7,393 bases of DNA from Actinomycetes bacterium (GCA_023405705.1 JAEXXR010000233.1:1-7393); one strand, 5' to 3'. Counted from the stretch's first letter, positions 1 to 5,498 are shown. Made by a program: numbers and translations. Notes: generated by a model not told the origin, from the sequence alone.

Positions 1-100
1 GCCGCAGCCCGCTCGCGCCGCCCGCCGCGCGCTCGCCGCCGAGCCGCTCGACCAGCCGCCCGCCGACGTAGCCCGTCGCTCCTGTCACCAGCACGCGCAT
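1..100 (-). CDS. NAD(P)-binding Rossmann protein (SDR/NmrA/epimerase type), 5' part only
   Basis: Only the first 33 codons lie in the window; the gene runs off the left edge. The start is the ATG at 100-98. The translation opens with MRVLVTGATGYVGGRLVERL, in which TGATGYVG (residues 6-13) is the glycine-rich TGxxGxxG dinucleotide-binding loop after the first beta strand of a Rossmann fold. This is typical of atypical or extended short-chain dehydrogenases, NmrA-like proteins and NAD-dependent epimerases, in which the N-terminus binds NAD(P). Residues 21-33 (GGERAAGGASGLR) are more Gly/Ala-rich than the usual 'LLxxGHEVRALVR' segment. The substrate cannot be told because the catalytic part is missing. 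No Shine-Dalgarno is visible before the ATG. It is divergent from the VOC gene at 252. Confidence 0.8.
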   Translation of the reverse strand, partial: MRVLVTGATGYVGGRLVERLGGERAAGGASGLR

Positions 101-102
101 AG

Positions 103-121
103 ATCGGGTACGTACCCCGAT
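103..121 (-). promoter_or_regulatory. Palindrome just upstream of the Rossmann gene start
   Basis: ATCGGG (103-108) and CCCGAT (116-121) form inverted arms around TACGTAC. The core GGGTACGTACCC (106-117) is a perfect 12-bp palindrome. It ends 2 nt before the ATG of the minus-strand gene, where a bound repressor would block transcription start, or where an RNA hairpin would sit if it is transcribed. The palindrome is seen directly; its operator role is inferred. Confidence 0.35.
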
Positions 122-207
122 GCCGACCGGATCGTCGCGGATCTGGGGGCGCCTGCCGCCTCCGGATCCGCAGTGATGCGATCGCGGCCCGCCCGCCGTG
201 GCCAGAC

Positions 208-233
208 TGATATAGTTGTTTGCGCAATCAACT
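208..233 (+). promoter_or_regulatory. Extended -10 promoter overlapped by a MarR-like operator palindrome
   Basis: TGATATAGT (208-216) fits an extended -10 (TGn plus TATAGT). Directly overlapping it, AGTTGTTTGCGCAATCAACT (214-233) is a 20-bp inverted repeat in which 9 of 10 base pairs match, with a TTGCGCAA core. AGTTG-N10-CAACT resembles sites bound by MarR/OhrR-family repressors, several of which control VOC dioxygenases and hydroperoxide or quinone defence genes. It lies 18 bp upstream of the GTG start of the VOC gene, a position suited to repression. No MarR gene lies in the window, so the regulator would act in trans. The -35 region is poor, as expected for an extended -10 promoter. Confidence 0.55.
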
Positions 234-251
234 CTCGCATCGGAGGCCGAC

Positions 252-1193
252 GTGCAGCTCGAAGGCATTCACCACATCAGCTCGATCACCGGGGACGCCG
301 CGCGCAACGTCGACTTCTACGTGCGCGTGCTCGGCCTGCGGATGGTCAAGAAGACCGTCAACCAGGACGACCCGTCCGTCTACCACCTCTTCTACGCCGA
401 CGAGCAGGGCAGCCCCGGCGCCGACCTGACCTTCTTCGAGTACCCCGGCGCCCGCCCCGGCCGCGCCGGCGCGGGGATGATCCACACGATCGTGCTGCGC
501 GTCGGGTCCGAGGCGTCGCTCGACTTCTGGCGGCTGCGACTGGCCGACGAGCAGGTCGAGAGCGAGCGGGTGGGCGACGGCCCCGGTGCGCTGCGCTTCG
601 CCGACCCCGAGGGCCTCGGCTACGAGCTGATCGTCGACGAGAGCGGCGACGAGCCGCTGACCGCGAACAGCCCGGACGTCCCGGCCGAGCACGCGATCCG
701 CGGCTTCGCCGGCGTGCGCGCCTACAGCGCCGCGCCGCAGCGCTCGGCCGCGCTGCTGGGCGACGTGCTCGGCTTCACGCCCGAGAACGACGAGCGGCTC
801 CACTGGGAGGCGCGCGGGGAGAAGCGCGGCGGCTTCTACGCCTACGACCAGGCGCCGGAGGAGCGCGGCCTGCAGGGCGCGGGCACCGTCCACCACGTCG
901 CCTTCGCCAGCTACGACGACGACATCGCCGCCTGGAACGAGCGCGTCACGCAGGCCGGCCGCCACACCTCCGGCCTCGTCGACCGCTTCTGGTTCAGAAG
1001 CGTCTACTTCCGCGAGCCGAGCGGCGTGCTGTTCGAGCTGGCGACGCTCGGCCCGGGGTTCACCAGCGACGAGCCGCTCGAGCGGCTCGGCGAGTCGCTC
1101 GTGCTGCCGCCCGCGTTCGAGCACCTGCGCGCCCAGATCGAGCCGAAGCTGACGCCGCTGCCGAACCCGCGCGCAGCGCAGTCCGCGGGCTGA
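252..1193 (+). CDS. VOC-family ring-cleaving dioxygenase-like protein (glyoxalase/bleomycin resistance fold, two domains)
   Basis: The 313-residue protein is made of two vicinal-oxygen-chelate domains, about residues 4-130 and 148-267. The opening QLEGIHHISSITGDAARNVD and the stretch DRFWFRSVYFREPSGVLFEL match the family annotated as ring-cleaving dioxygenase or MhqO-like, which binds Fe(II) or another metal and acts on hydroquinone or catechol-type rings. Likely metal ligands are His7 or His8, His214 or His215, and Glu262 in FELAT. The GTG at 252 is chosen because GGAGG (242-246) lies 5 nt upstream and the residues from there match the family N-terminus. An in-frame TTG at 216 falls inside the promoter/operator and is unlikely. 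The protein is cytoplasmic, with no signal peptide. It appears monocistronic, ending in a strong hairpin. Substrate is not determined; a quinone or electrophile detoxification role is inferred from the family and the operator. Confidence 0.88.
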   Translation: MQLEGIHHISSITGDAARNVDFYVRVLGLRMVKKTVNQDDPSVYHLFYADEQGSPGADLTFFEYPGARPGRAGAGMIHTIVLRVGSEASLDFWRLRLADEQVESERVGDGPGALRFADPEGLGYELIVDESGDEPLTANSPDVPAEHAIRGFAGVRAYSAAPQRSAALLGDVLGFTPENDERLHWEARGEKRGGFYAYDQAPEERGLQGAGTVHHVAFASYDDDIAAWNERVTQAGRHTSGLVDRFWFRSVYFREPSGVLFELATLGPGFTSDEPLERLGESLVLPPAFEHLRAQIEPKLTPLPNPRAAQSAG

Positions 1194-1203
1194 CCGGTCC
1201 CCT

Positions 1204-1227
1204 CCCCGCCGCCCTCCGGCGGCGGGG
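1204..1227 (+). terminator. Hairpin terminator after the VOC gene
   Basis: CCCCGCCGCC (1204-1213) and GGCGGCGGGG (1218-1227) form a perfect 10-bp all-G/C stem with a 4-nt CTCC loop, starting 10 nt after the stop codon. There is no U-tract, as is common for actinobacterial terminators. Confidence 0.75.
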
Positions 1228-1245
1228 TCCGCCGGACGTCTCTCC

Positions 1246-1356
1246 TAACATGGGCCGTTCGCCGCATCCTTCGCGGCCCCTAAGGGTTGGAACCGAGGAC
1301 TGGCCGTCCCGGCCTTGGTCCACCCCCGAGAAGCGACCCGAGCCGCCGGAGGCTGA
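1246..1356 (+). promoter_or_regulatory. Putative promoter and structured 5' leader of the sulfatase-like gene
   Basis: TAACAT (1246-1251) fits a -10 hexamer and would give a leader of about 100 nt. The leader can form two hairpins. One pairs GGGCCG (1252-1257) with CGGCCC (1274-1279). The other pairs GGAC (1297-1300) with GTCC (1318-1321) and GGCC (1302-1305) with GGCC (1311-1314) around a GTCCC loop. GGAGG (1348-1352) lies 4 nt before the ATG at 1357. No known riboswitch class is recognised. The structures are drawn by eye and the promoter is tentative. Confidence 0.35.
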
Positions 1357-2904
1357 ATGTCCAACGAGATCGATCGACGAGAACTGCTGCGCCGCGCGGG
1401 CGCCGGCGCCGCGGGCGTCGGGGTCCTCGGACTGGCCGGCTGCGGCAACGACGGCGGCAGCTCCGCCAGCGCCTCCCGGCCCGTCGCCGCGACCGTCGCC
1501 GCCAAGCCGCGCCACCCCGCGCGCTTCGCGAGAAGGGTCAAGAAGGGCGAGGTCCCCAACCTCCTGCTCGTGATCGTCGACTCGATCCGCGCCGACGCGC
1601 TCGGCATCTACGGCCGCCGCAACGCCCACACGCCCAACTTCGACGCGCTCGGACGCGAGTCGCTGCGCTTCACGCAGTGCTTCCCCGAGTCGTTCCCGAC
1701 CGGGCCGGCGCGCGCGACGATCTTCGGCGGCAGCCGCCTCTTCCCGTTCCGCGACTGGCAGAAGCCGGCCGACATGCCCGGCACGCCCGGCTGGCAGCCC
1801 GTCCCCGACGAGAACCTGATCTCGACGCTCAGACGGGCCGGCTACTGGACCGGCTACGTCTCCGACACGCCGTGGGTGATGGTCGACTCGCAGAAGCCCT
1901 TCCAGCGCGACTTCGACAGATACGTCCCGATCAAGGGCCAGACCGGCACCGTCACGGCCGACCAGTCGCTGATCAGCGACGCGGAGCTGGCGAAGTGGGT
2001 CGCGCCGAAGATCCTCAACTCCTCCTCCGGCCAGAAGATGCGCCAGTACCTGGCCAACCAGCTGTCGGTCAGAAGAGAGGACGACTACCTGCCGGCGCGC
2101 GTCTTCACCTCCGCGATGAGGCTGATCGAGGAGGGCCATCGCTCGAAGAGACCGTTCGCGGTCGCGATCGACTGCTTCGACCCGCACGAGCCGTGGGATC
2201 CGCCGAAGAGATACCTCGAGCTGCACGGCGGCAGCTACGAGCGTGCCTGGCAGCCCGGCACCGTGCTGAACGGCACCGCGAAGTCGAACGGCCTCAGCGC
2301 CGCCGACGTGCGCGCGATGAGATCGCTCTACTACGCCGAGCTGACGATGGCCGACCGCTGGTTCGGCAACTTCATGCAGCGCTTCCACGAGCTGGGCCTG
2401 GAGAGAGACACAGTCGTCATGTTCCTCTCCGACCACGGCTTCCTGCTCGGCGAGCGCGGCTACGTCGCCAAGTTCGCCTGGGAGCTGCACCCGGAGCTGA
2501 TCCAGGTGCCGATGATGATCCGCGACCCCTCCGGCAAGGGCGCGCGCAGAGCGACCGACTACTTCTCGCAGACCGAGGACGTCGCCTCCACCCTCCTCGC
2601 CGCAGCGGGCGTCAAGCGCCCCGGCTGGATGGACGGCGCGAACCTGCTGCCGCTGCTGGAGGGCAGACAGCCGAAGAAGAGACGCGACTACGTCACCGGC
2701 GCCTACAGCTCGATCGTCTTCGCACGCGACAAGAACTGGTCCTACGTCGCGGACTCCCAGGGCGGCAGACCGGAGCTGTACAACCTCCGCCGCGACCGCC
2801 GCGAGGTCCGCAACCTCGCCGCCAGCAACCCGTCGCAGGTTCGCAAGATGTACCGCGGCATGCTGGTCAAGGACGCCAAGGGCCCGCTGCCGAAGTTCAC
2901 GTAG
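1357..2904 (+). CDS. Exported sulfatase-superfamily lipoprotein with threonine at the nucleophile position
   Basis: This 515-residue protein belongs to the alkaline phosphatase/sulfatase superfamily. The N-terminus has a twin-arginine stretch (RRELLRR, 7-13), a short Ala/Gly-rich hydrophobic segment and a lipobox LAGC (26-29). It is therefore probably exported by Tat and lipid-anchored at Cys29, acting outside the membrane. The catalytic domain starts at NLLLVIVDSIRAD (68-80), with Asp75 as a metal ligand. The nucleophile motif is PTGPARATIFGG (114-125), where a sulfatase would read CxPSR; Thr115 takes the Cys/Ser position, with Arg119 conserved. FDPHEPW (274-280), SDHG (358-361; Asp359 and His360) and Lys372 supply the other usual residues. 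Threonine occurs in phosphotransferases and phosphodiesterases of this fold (LtaS, EptA type), so a phospho-ester substrate is as likely as a sulfate ester. GGAGG lies 4 nt before the ATG. It carries many AGA codons and is followed by a hairpin. Confidence 0.85.
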   Translation: MSNEIDRRELLRRAGAGAAGVGVLGLAGCGNDGGSSASASRPVAATVAAKPRHPARFARRVKKGEVPNLLLVIVDSIRADALGIYGRRNAHTPNFDALGRESLRFTQCFPESFPTGPARATIFGGSRLFPFRDWQKPADMPGTPGWQPVPDENLISTLRRAGYWTGYVSDTPWVMVDSQKPFQRDFDRYVPIKGQTGTVTADQSLISDAELAKWVAPKILNSSSGQKMRQYLANQLSVRREDDYLPARVFTSAMRLIEEGHRSKRPFAVAIDCFDPHEPWDPPKRYLELHGGSYERAWQPGTVLNGTAKSNGLSAADVRAMRSLYYAELTMADRWFGNFMQRFHELGLERDTVVMFLSDHGFLLGERGYVAKFAWELHPELIQVPMMIRDPSGKGARRATDYFSQTEDVASTLLAAAGVKRPGWMDGANLLPLLEGRQPKKRRDYVTGAYSSIVFARDKNWSYVADSQGGRPELYNLRRDRREVRNLAASNPSQVRKMYRGMLVKDAKGPLPKFT

Positions 2905-2915
2905 CGCCTGGTTCG

Positions 2916-2944
2916 CCGCGTCCGTTCCGCGCGCACGGACGCGG
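2916..2944 (+). terminator. Hairpin terminator after the sulfatase-like gene
   Basis: CCGCGTCCGT (2916-2925) and ACGGACGCGG (2935-2944) form a perfect 10-bp stem with a 9-nt loop, 11 nt after the stop. There is no U-tract. Because the opposite strand carries the decayed HEPN gene, the hairpin may stop transcription from both sides. Confidence 0.65.
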
Positions 2945-3189
2945 TGCTCAGCGCAACAGCGGTGATCCTGCCCCCGCGCCCGGCGGCCCAGGACCGCGCA
3001 GCAGGCTGCATCGGAGGCCGCGATGCCGGCGAGGACCACCAGCGACGCGGCGACGTTCGCCGACTCCGGGCTGTCGGGCTCCTCCGTCGCGACCAGCTCC
3101 GAGACCTCGAGGAACTTGCGTGCGTGCATGAGCCGGGTGCGAGCGTCTGCGGCAGTGCACGTCTGGGTGCGACCGCCGCGGCCGCTCAC
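2945..3189 (-). pseudogene. Truncated and frameshifted HEPN-like partner of the nucleotidyltransferase
   Basis: The frame opens with GTG at 3189, overlapping the TGA of the upstream nucleotidyltransferase as GTGA, a sign of translational coupling. An ATG at 3129 is an alternative start. The translation contains HARKFLEVSELVATEE and then NVAASLVVLAGIAASDAACC (residues 48-67), followed by AVLGRRARGQDH. This resembles an actinobacterial helical family, HEPN-like, found beside such nucleotidyltransferases (recognised from memory, without a search). After GQDH the frame runs into implausible HRCCAEHRVRARG. A shift of frame at about 2961 gives AVALS, which fits the family's 'DHREAVALL' continuation for a few residues. 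The coding signal then ends at the sulfatase terminator. The expected C-terminal half, including the R/K-xxxx-H-Y-like nuclease motif of HEPN proteins, is absent. Probably a non-functional remnant; a sequencing error could explain the shift but not the missing part. Confidence 0.6.
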
Positions 3190-3809
3190 TCCCGGCCTCC
3201 GAGCAGCTCGGCGATCGCCGGGCCGATCAGCACGATGCCGTCCGCGATCAGCTCGCCGACGACCGGCGGCCGCTCACGACGAAGCCGGGCGAGATCGGGC
3301 AGCGGAATCTCCACGATGCTTGCGAGGTTGCCGCTCCAGCGCTCCACCCGGCGCGAGAGAGCGTCGAGCTGCGCACGCCACTGCTCATCGTCCCCGGAGA
3401 CACCGGCCGGACGTACGACGAGCAGATCGATGTCGCTGGCGACACCGCCGTCACCGCGAGCGAACGAACCGAACAGCGACACCTGGTGCGCCGCGACGGG
3501 CCACCCGGCGATCTCGTCGCGGATGCGATCGACGAGCGTTGCGCGGAGCTGCGCGAGCGCCACTGCCAGCGGCGCGGCGACATGGTCGCGGTTGAGCGTG
3601 TAGAGCAGTGCGCGGCCCGCCTCGTTGCGCTCGACGATTCCCTGGTCGACGAGACGGTCCAGGGCCGACTGAACACCCCGCGCGGAGCCGCGTGGAGCGA
3701 TTCGCGCGACTTCGCGGCCGGTCAACGGCCGCGTCGTGTTCGCGAGCGTGACGAGGACGTCCCCCGCCAGTCCCGGCGAGACGGCGCTGTGAGCCCGAGC
3801 GAGGTCCAT
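3186..3809 (-). CDS. Winged-helix domain plus MNT-type nucleotidyltransferase
   Basis: The 207-residue protein has two parts. Residues about 15-72 form a winged helix-turn-helix (LTGREVARIAPRGSARGVQS, then LDRLVDQGIVERNEAGRALLY), a DNA-binding fold like that of MarR/ArsR proteins. Residues about 108-170 form a minimal nucleotidyltransferase domain with SLFGSFARGD (111-120) and SDIDLL (125-130). Gly114-Ser115 make the nucleotide loop, Asp126 and Asp128 are the metal-binding pair, and Glu167 may be the third acidic residue. MNT proteins paired with HEPN proteins act as antitoxins by transferring AMP to the HEPN partner (known for MntA-HepT). Here the HEPN partner, overlapping by 4 nt, appears broken. 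The fused winged helix suggests self-regulation at the palindromes upstream. The start is taken as the ATG at 3809, with a GTG at 3812 as an alternative. There is no Shine-Dalgarno, and a -10 sits 6 nt before the ATG. Confidence 0.85.
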   Translation of the reverse strand: MDLARAHSAVSPGLAGDVLVTLANTTRPLTGREVARIAPRGSARGVQSALDRLVDQGIVERNEAGRALLYTLNRDHVAAPLAVALAQLRATLVDRIRDEIAGWPVAAHQVSLFGSFARGDGGVASDIDLLVVRPAGVSGDDEQWRAQLDALSRRVERWSGNLASIVEIPLPDLARLRRERPPVVGELIADGIVLIGPAIAELLGGRE

Positions 3810-3815
3810 CACTTC

Positions 3816-3821
3816 AGGCTA
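3816..3821 (-). promoter_or_regulatory. -10 element giving a leaderless nucleotidyltransferase mRNA
   Basis: On the minus strand TAGCCT (3821-3816) fits TAnnnT and ends 6 nt before the ATG at 3809. Transcription would start at or next to the start codon. No Shine-Dalgarno is present, which agrees with a leaderless message. Inferred from spacing. Confidence 0.45.
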
Positions 3822-3828
3822 GAGCAGA

Positions 3829-3848
3829 ATGGGCGAAATTTCGCCCAT
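3829..3848. promoter_or_regulatory. Perfect 20-bp palindrome, operator candidate
   Basis: ATGGGCGAAATTTCGCCCAT is identical to its own reverse complement over all 20 bases. Relative to a start at 3809 it covers about -20 to -39, over the -35 region of the nucleotidyltransferase promoter, so a bound dimer would compete with RNA polymerase. The winged-helix domain of that gene product is the natural candidate to bind it. The palindrome is certain; the role is inferred. Confidence 0.6.
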
Positions 3849-3872
3849 ATGTGCGTTGTAACGCACATATGG
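3845..3872. promoter_or_regulatory. Perfect inverted repeat, 13-bp arms around GT
   Basis: CCATATGTGCGTT (3845-3857) and AACGCACATATGG (3860-3872) are exact reverse complements separated by 2 nt. The repeat shares its first four bases with the end of the palindrome at 3829-3848, so the two sites interlock. It lies about -36 to -63 from the nucleotidyltransferase start. It may be a second operator, or an attachment or cruciform site. Its sequence differs from the first palindrome, which suggests two different binding proteins or modes. Confidence 0.6.
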
Positions 3873-3885
3873 TGCACTGCGTGCA
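3873..3885. repeat. Short third inverted repeat abutting the operator cluster
   Basis: TGCAC (3873-3877) and GTGCA (3881-3885) are inverted around TGC, directly following the 13-bp-arm repeat. The TGCGT/ACGCA and GTGCA elements recall the half-site GTGCGTT next door, so it may be a weak extra half-site. Confidence 0.35.
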
Positions 3886-3986
3886 TTGACGAGTTGGCGC
3901 ACGCGCGCACTCGCGTCGCTGGCGCGGGCGCGGGCCTCCGCTGTTGAATCGCGAACGTACGCGTTTCCCACCAGATGGAGGTCGCG

Positions 3987-4673
3987 ATGACCATCGCAGT
4001 TCGCGCCGGACTGGCGCTCCTGGCAGCCCTCGCAGCCGTGGCGGCGCTCGCCGTCGGGGCGCCCGCGGGGAGCGGCGGGTCGGCCGTCACTTCAACGACG
4101 GCCCCGACGACGCCGCAGAACCTAAAGTTCCTCCTGAACGAGACGAGATCGTTCGGGATATCGGGGGACTTCACGTTCAGACTCCTAACCGGAGCCGGGA
4201 CGTACACGATGAGCTGCACGACGTCGACGCTGAGAGCGACGATCGCCGGCAGCGTGATGACGATAGCCAGAGGTGACGCGATCCTCACCGGCTGCCCGTA
4301 CGCGATCACCCAGACGGCCGCCTGGACGATCGCCTTCGACGCGCTACTAGACACGCTCGACCAGATGACGGCGATCGCGGCGAGACTGACGATCCCCGTC
4401 GACGGCGCGCACGTGAACGTCGCCAACGTCGGCTGCGGCTTCTACGTCGGCGGCAGCTCCTCGACGCTAGTGACGCTGGCGCAGCCGGTGCCGCTAGGCA
4501 GACTAGCCTCGGTCAGCATCCTGCCGTTCCCGGCCGGGCAGCTAGGCCTCGCCGTCACGACGGTCACCGCCAACTGCCTGCAGATGGGCTTCAACATCGG
4601 CGCGAGAGTCGACTTCGTCGGCAGACTCGGCTTCACGCCGGCGCTCACCGGCACGCTAGTCGCGGAGGCCTGA
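3987..4673 (+). CDS. Small secreted four-cysteine protein of unknown function
   Basis: The 228-residue protein starts with a Sec signal peptide (MTIAVRAGLALLAALAAVAA, hydrophobic to about residue 24), with cleavage likely near Ala-Pro-Ala at 25-27. The mature part, about 200 residues, is rich in Thr, Ala, Gly, Val and Leu in alternating patterns that suggest beta strands. It has exactly four cysteines (in TMSCT, LTGCP, NVGCG and TANCL), enough for two disulfides. It resembles the many secreted, Cys-poor beta proteins of Solirubrobacterales, but no named family is recognised. The ATG at 3987 is preferred over that at 3975 because GGAGG (3977-3981) sits 5 nt before it and the upstream ATG is part of that site. 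Codon use is odd: 9 of 27 leucines are CTA and 8 of 9 arginines are AGA, unlike the neighbours. A convergent hairpin region follows. Confidence 0.8.
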   Translation: MTIAVRAGLALLAALAAVAALAVGAPAGSGGSAVTSTTAPTTPQNLKFLLNETRSFGISGDFTFRLLTGAGTYTMSCTTSTLRATIAGSVMTIARGDAILTGCPYAITQTAAWTIAFDALLDTLDQMTAIAARLTIPVDGAHVNVANVGCGFYVGGSSSTLVTLAQPVPLGRLASVSILPFPAGQLGLAVTTVTANCLQMGFNIGARVDFVGRLGFTPALTGTLVAEA

Positions 4674-4677
4674 TCCG

Positions 4678-4722
4678 GGCCGGCCGGCGGGCGCCGCAGG
4701 GGCGGCCGCGGCTCAGCCGGCC
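4678..4722. terminator. Two-way hairpin terminator between convergent genes
   Basis: GGCCGGC (4682-4688; a second copy at 4678-4684) can pair with GCCGGCC (4716-4722). Within it, GCCGC (4693-4697) and GCGGC (4702-4706) close an AGGG loop. The structure sits between the stop of the secreted protein and the last codons of the MerR gene, so it could serve both. All G/C, no U-tract. Confidence 0.45.
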
Positions 4723-5489
4723 AGGCGCTTGAGCACCTCGGGGCGCTTCAGCACCTCGGGGTGCTTGAGCACCTTCTGCAGCTGCTTCTCGACGACGCGC
4801 GACATCTCCTGCTGGAAGCCGGCGGCGACCGCCTCGGTCGCGAGCGGGCGCAGCGCGGCGAGCGCGGCGGAGAGCTGCTCCCACTCCTCCGCGGTGCGCC
4901 GCTCCGGGTCGATGTTGCCGCCCGCGAGGTCGACGATGAACAGTCTCGCGAACGCCTCGGCGATCGCCTTCGTGTTGCGCTGGATCTGGTCGGCGACGGC
5001 GAGCGCGTGCATCGCCGGGACGCCCATCTGCACCAGCTCGGCGCCGGCTCGCAGCAGCGTCGGGCTCGGGACCTCGTAGGTGCCGTCGGCGATCGGTCTG
5101 ATGATGCCGAGGCGGGCCGCCTTCTTCAGCGCCTTCGCGTCCGGCCCGCCGATCCGCTCCTCCAGCTCGGCGCGCGTGATCAGCTCCGGCTCCTCGTCGC
5201 CGAAGGCGTTGAGGACGGCGCGGCCGAAGTCGAGCAGCTGGTCGCCGCCCGGCGAGGTGTTGACGAGCCGCTCGATCGCCTTCAGGTTGAAGCCCTCGGC
5301 CTGCATGTCCTGGATGAAGCCGAGGCGGGTGACGTGCTCGGGCCCGTAGTAGCCGGTGCGGGCGCGCACCTCCGGCGGCGGCAGCAGGCCGCGCGACTGG
5401 TGCGCGCGGATGTTGCGCACCGTCATCCCGGTGACGCGCGCCAGCTCGTCGATCGTCAGCTCGCCGTCGGCCTGATGCTGCTCGCCCAT
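4713..5489 (-). CDS. MerR-family transcriptional regulator
   Basis: The 258-residue protein begins with a MerR-type winged helix-turn-helix at about residues 11-78: LTIDELARVTGMTVRNIRAH (11-30), the wing region LLPPPEVRARTGYYG (35-49) and the second helix pair reaching NLKAIERLVN (68-77). The C-terminal 180 residues are a long alpha-helical effector part, far longer than in metal sensors such as MerR or SoxR. They contain no cysteine, so no thiol-metal site is expected. The tail HPEVLKRPEVLKRLAG comes from an 18-bp tandem repeat. The ligand is unknown. The ATG at 5489 is taken as start; a GTG at 5498 is possible but overlaps the region where transcription would begin. The gene is on its own, in the same direction as the methionine aminopeptidase gene, from whose stop its start is 44 nt away. 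Confidence 0.85.
   Translation of the reverse strand: MGEQHQADGELTIDELARVTGMTVRNIRAHQSRGLLPPPEVRARTGYYGPEHVTRLGFIQDMQAEGFNLKAIERLVNTSPGGDQLLDFGRAVLNAFGDEEPELITRAELEERIGGPDAKALKKAARLGIIRPIADGTYEVPSPTLLRAGAELVQMGVPAMHALAVADQIQRNTKAIAEAFARLFIVDLAGGNIDPERRTAEEWEQLSAALAALRPLATEAVAAGFQQEMSRVVEKQLQKVLKHPEVLKRPEVLKRLAG
4725..4773 (-). repeat. 18-bp tandem repeat inside the MerR gene 3' end
   Basis: Two 18-bp copies (4725-4742 and 4743-4760) differ at one base, and a 13-bp partial third copy (4761-4773) differs from the first at one. In protein they give the six-residue unit K-(H/R)-P-E-V-L, repeated at the C-terminus. This is a recent in-frame duplication, likely variable between strains. Confidence 0.75.
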
Positions 5490-5498
5490 ATGCCCCAC

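Noticed and set aside
137..171. Inverted repeat GCGGATC/GATCCGC with a 21-nt spacer
   Set aside because: The arms are only 7 bp with a long spacer, and it lies far from both starts. It is not distinct from chance in such GC-rich sequence.
216..251. Upstream TTG start for the VOC protein
   Set aside because: It lies inside the promoter/operator and has no ribosome site. The GTG at 252 has GGAGG 5 nt upstream and fits the family N-terminus.
1250..1573. Possible upstream ORF starting at ATG 1250 and overlapping the sulfatase-like gene
   Set aside because: The peptide is Pro/Ser/Arg-rich, has no ribosome site, and is out of frame with the gene. It is probably chance.
1287..3131. A 614-residue plus-strand frame overlapping the sulfatase-like gene
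   Set aside because: It is an Arg/Pro-rich out-of-frame shadow typical of GC-rich DNA, with no recognisable domain.
1060..3189. A 709-residue open frame on the minus strand covering the sulfatase-like gene
   Set aside because: It is antisense to a well-supported gene and of low-complexity Arg/Ala/Val-rich composition. Only its first about 76 codons (3189-2961) look like a real protein, the HEPN remnant.
3829..3885. CRISPR repeat or transposon end for the palindrome cluster
   Set aside because: There are no spaced direct copies, no transposase and no target duplication. The position next to a start with a -10 fits operators better.
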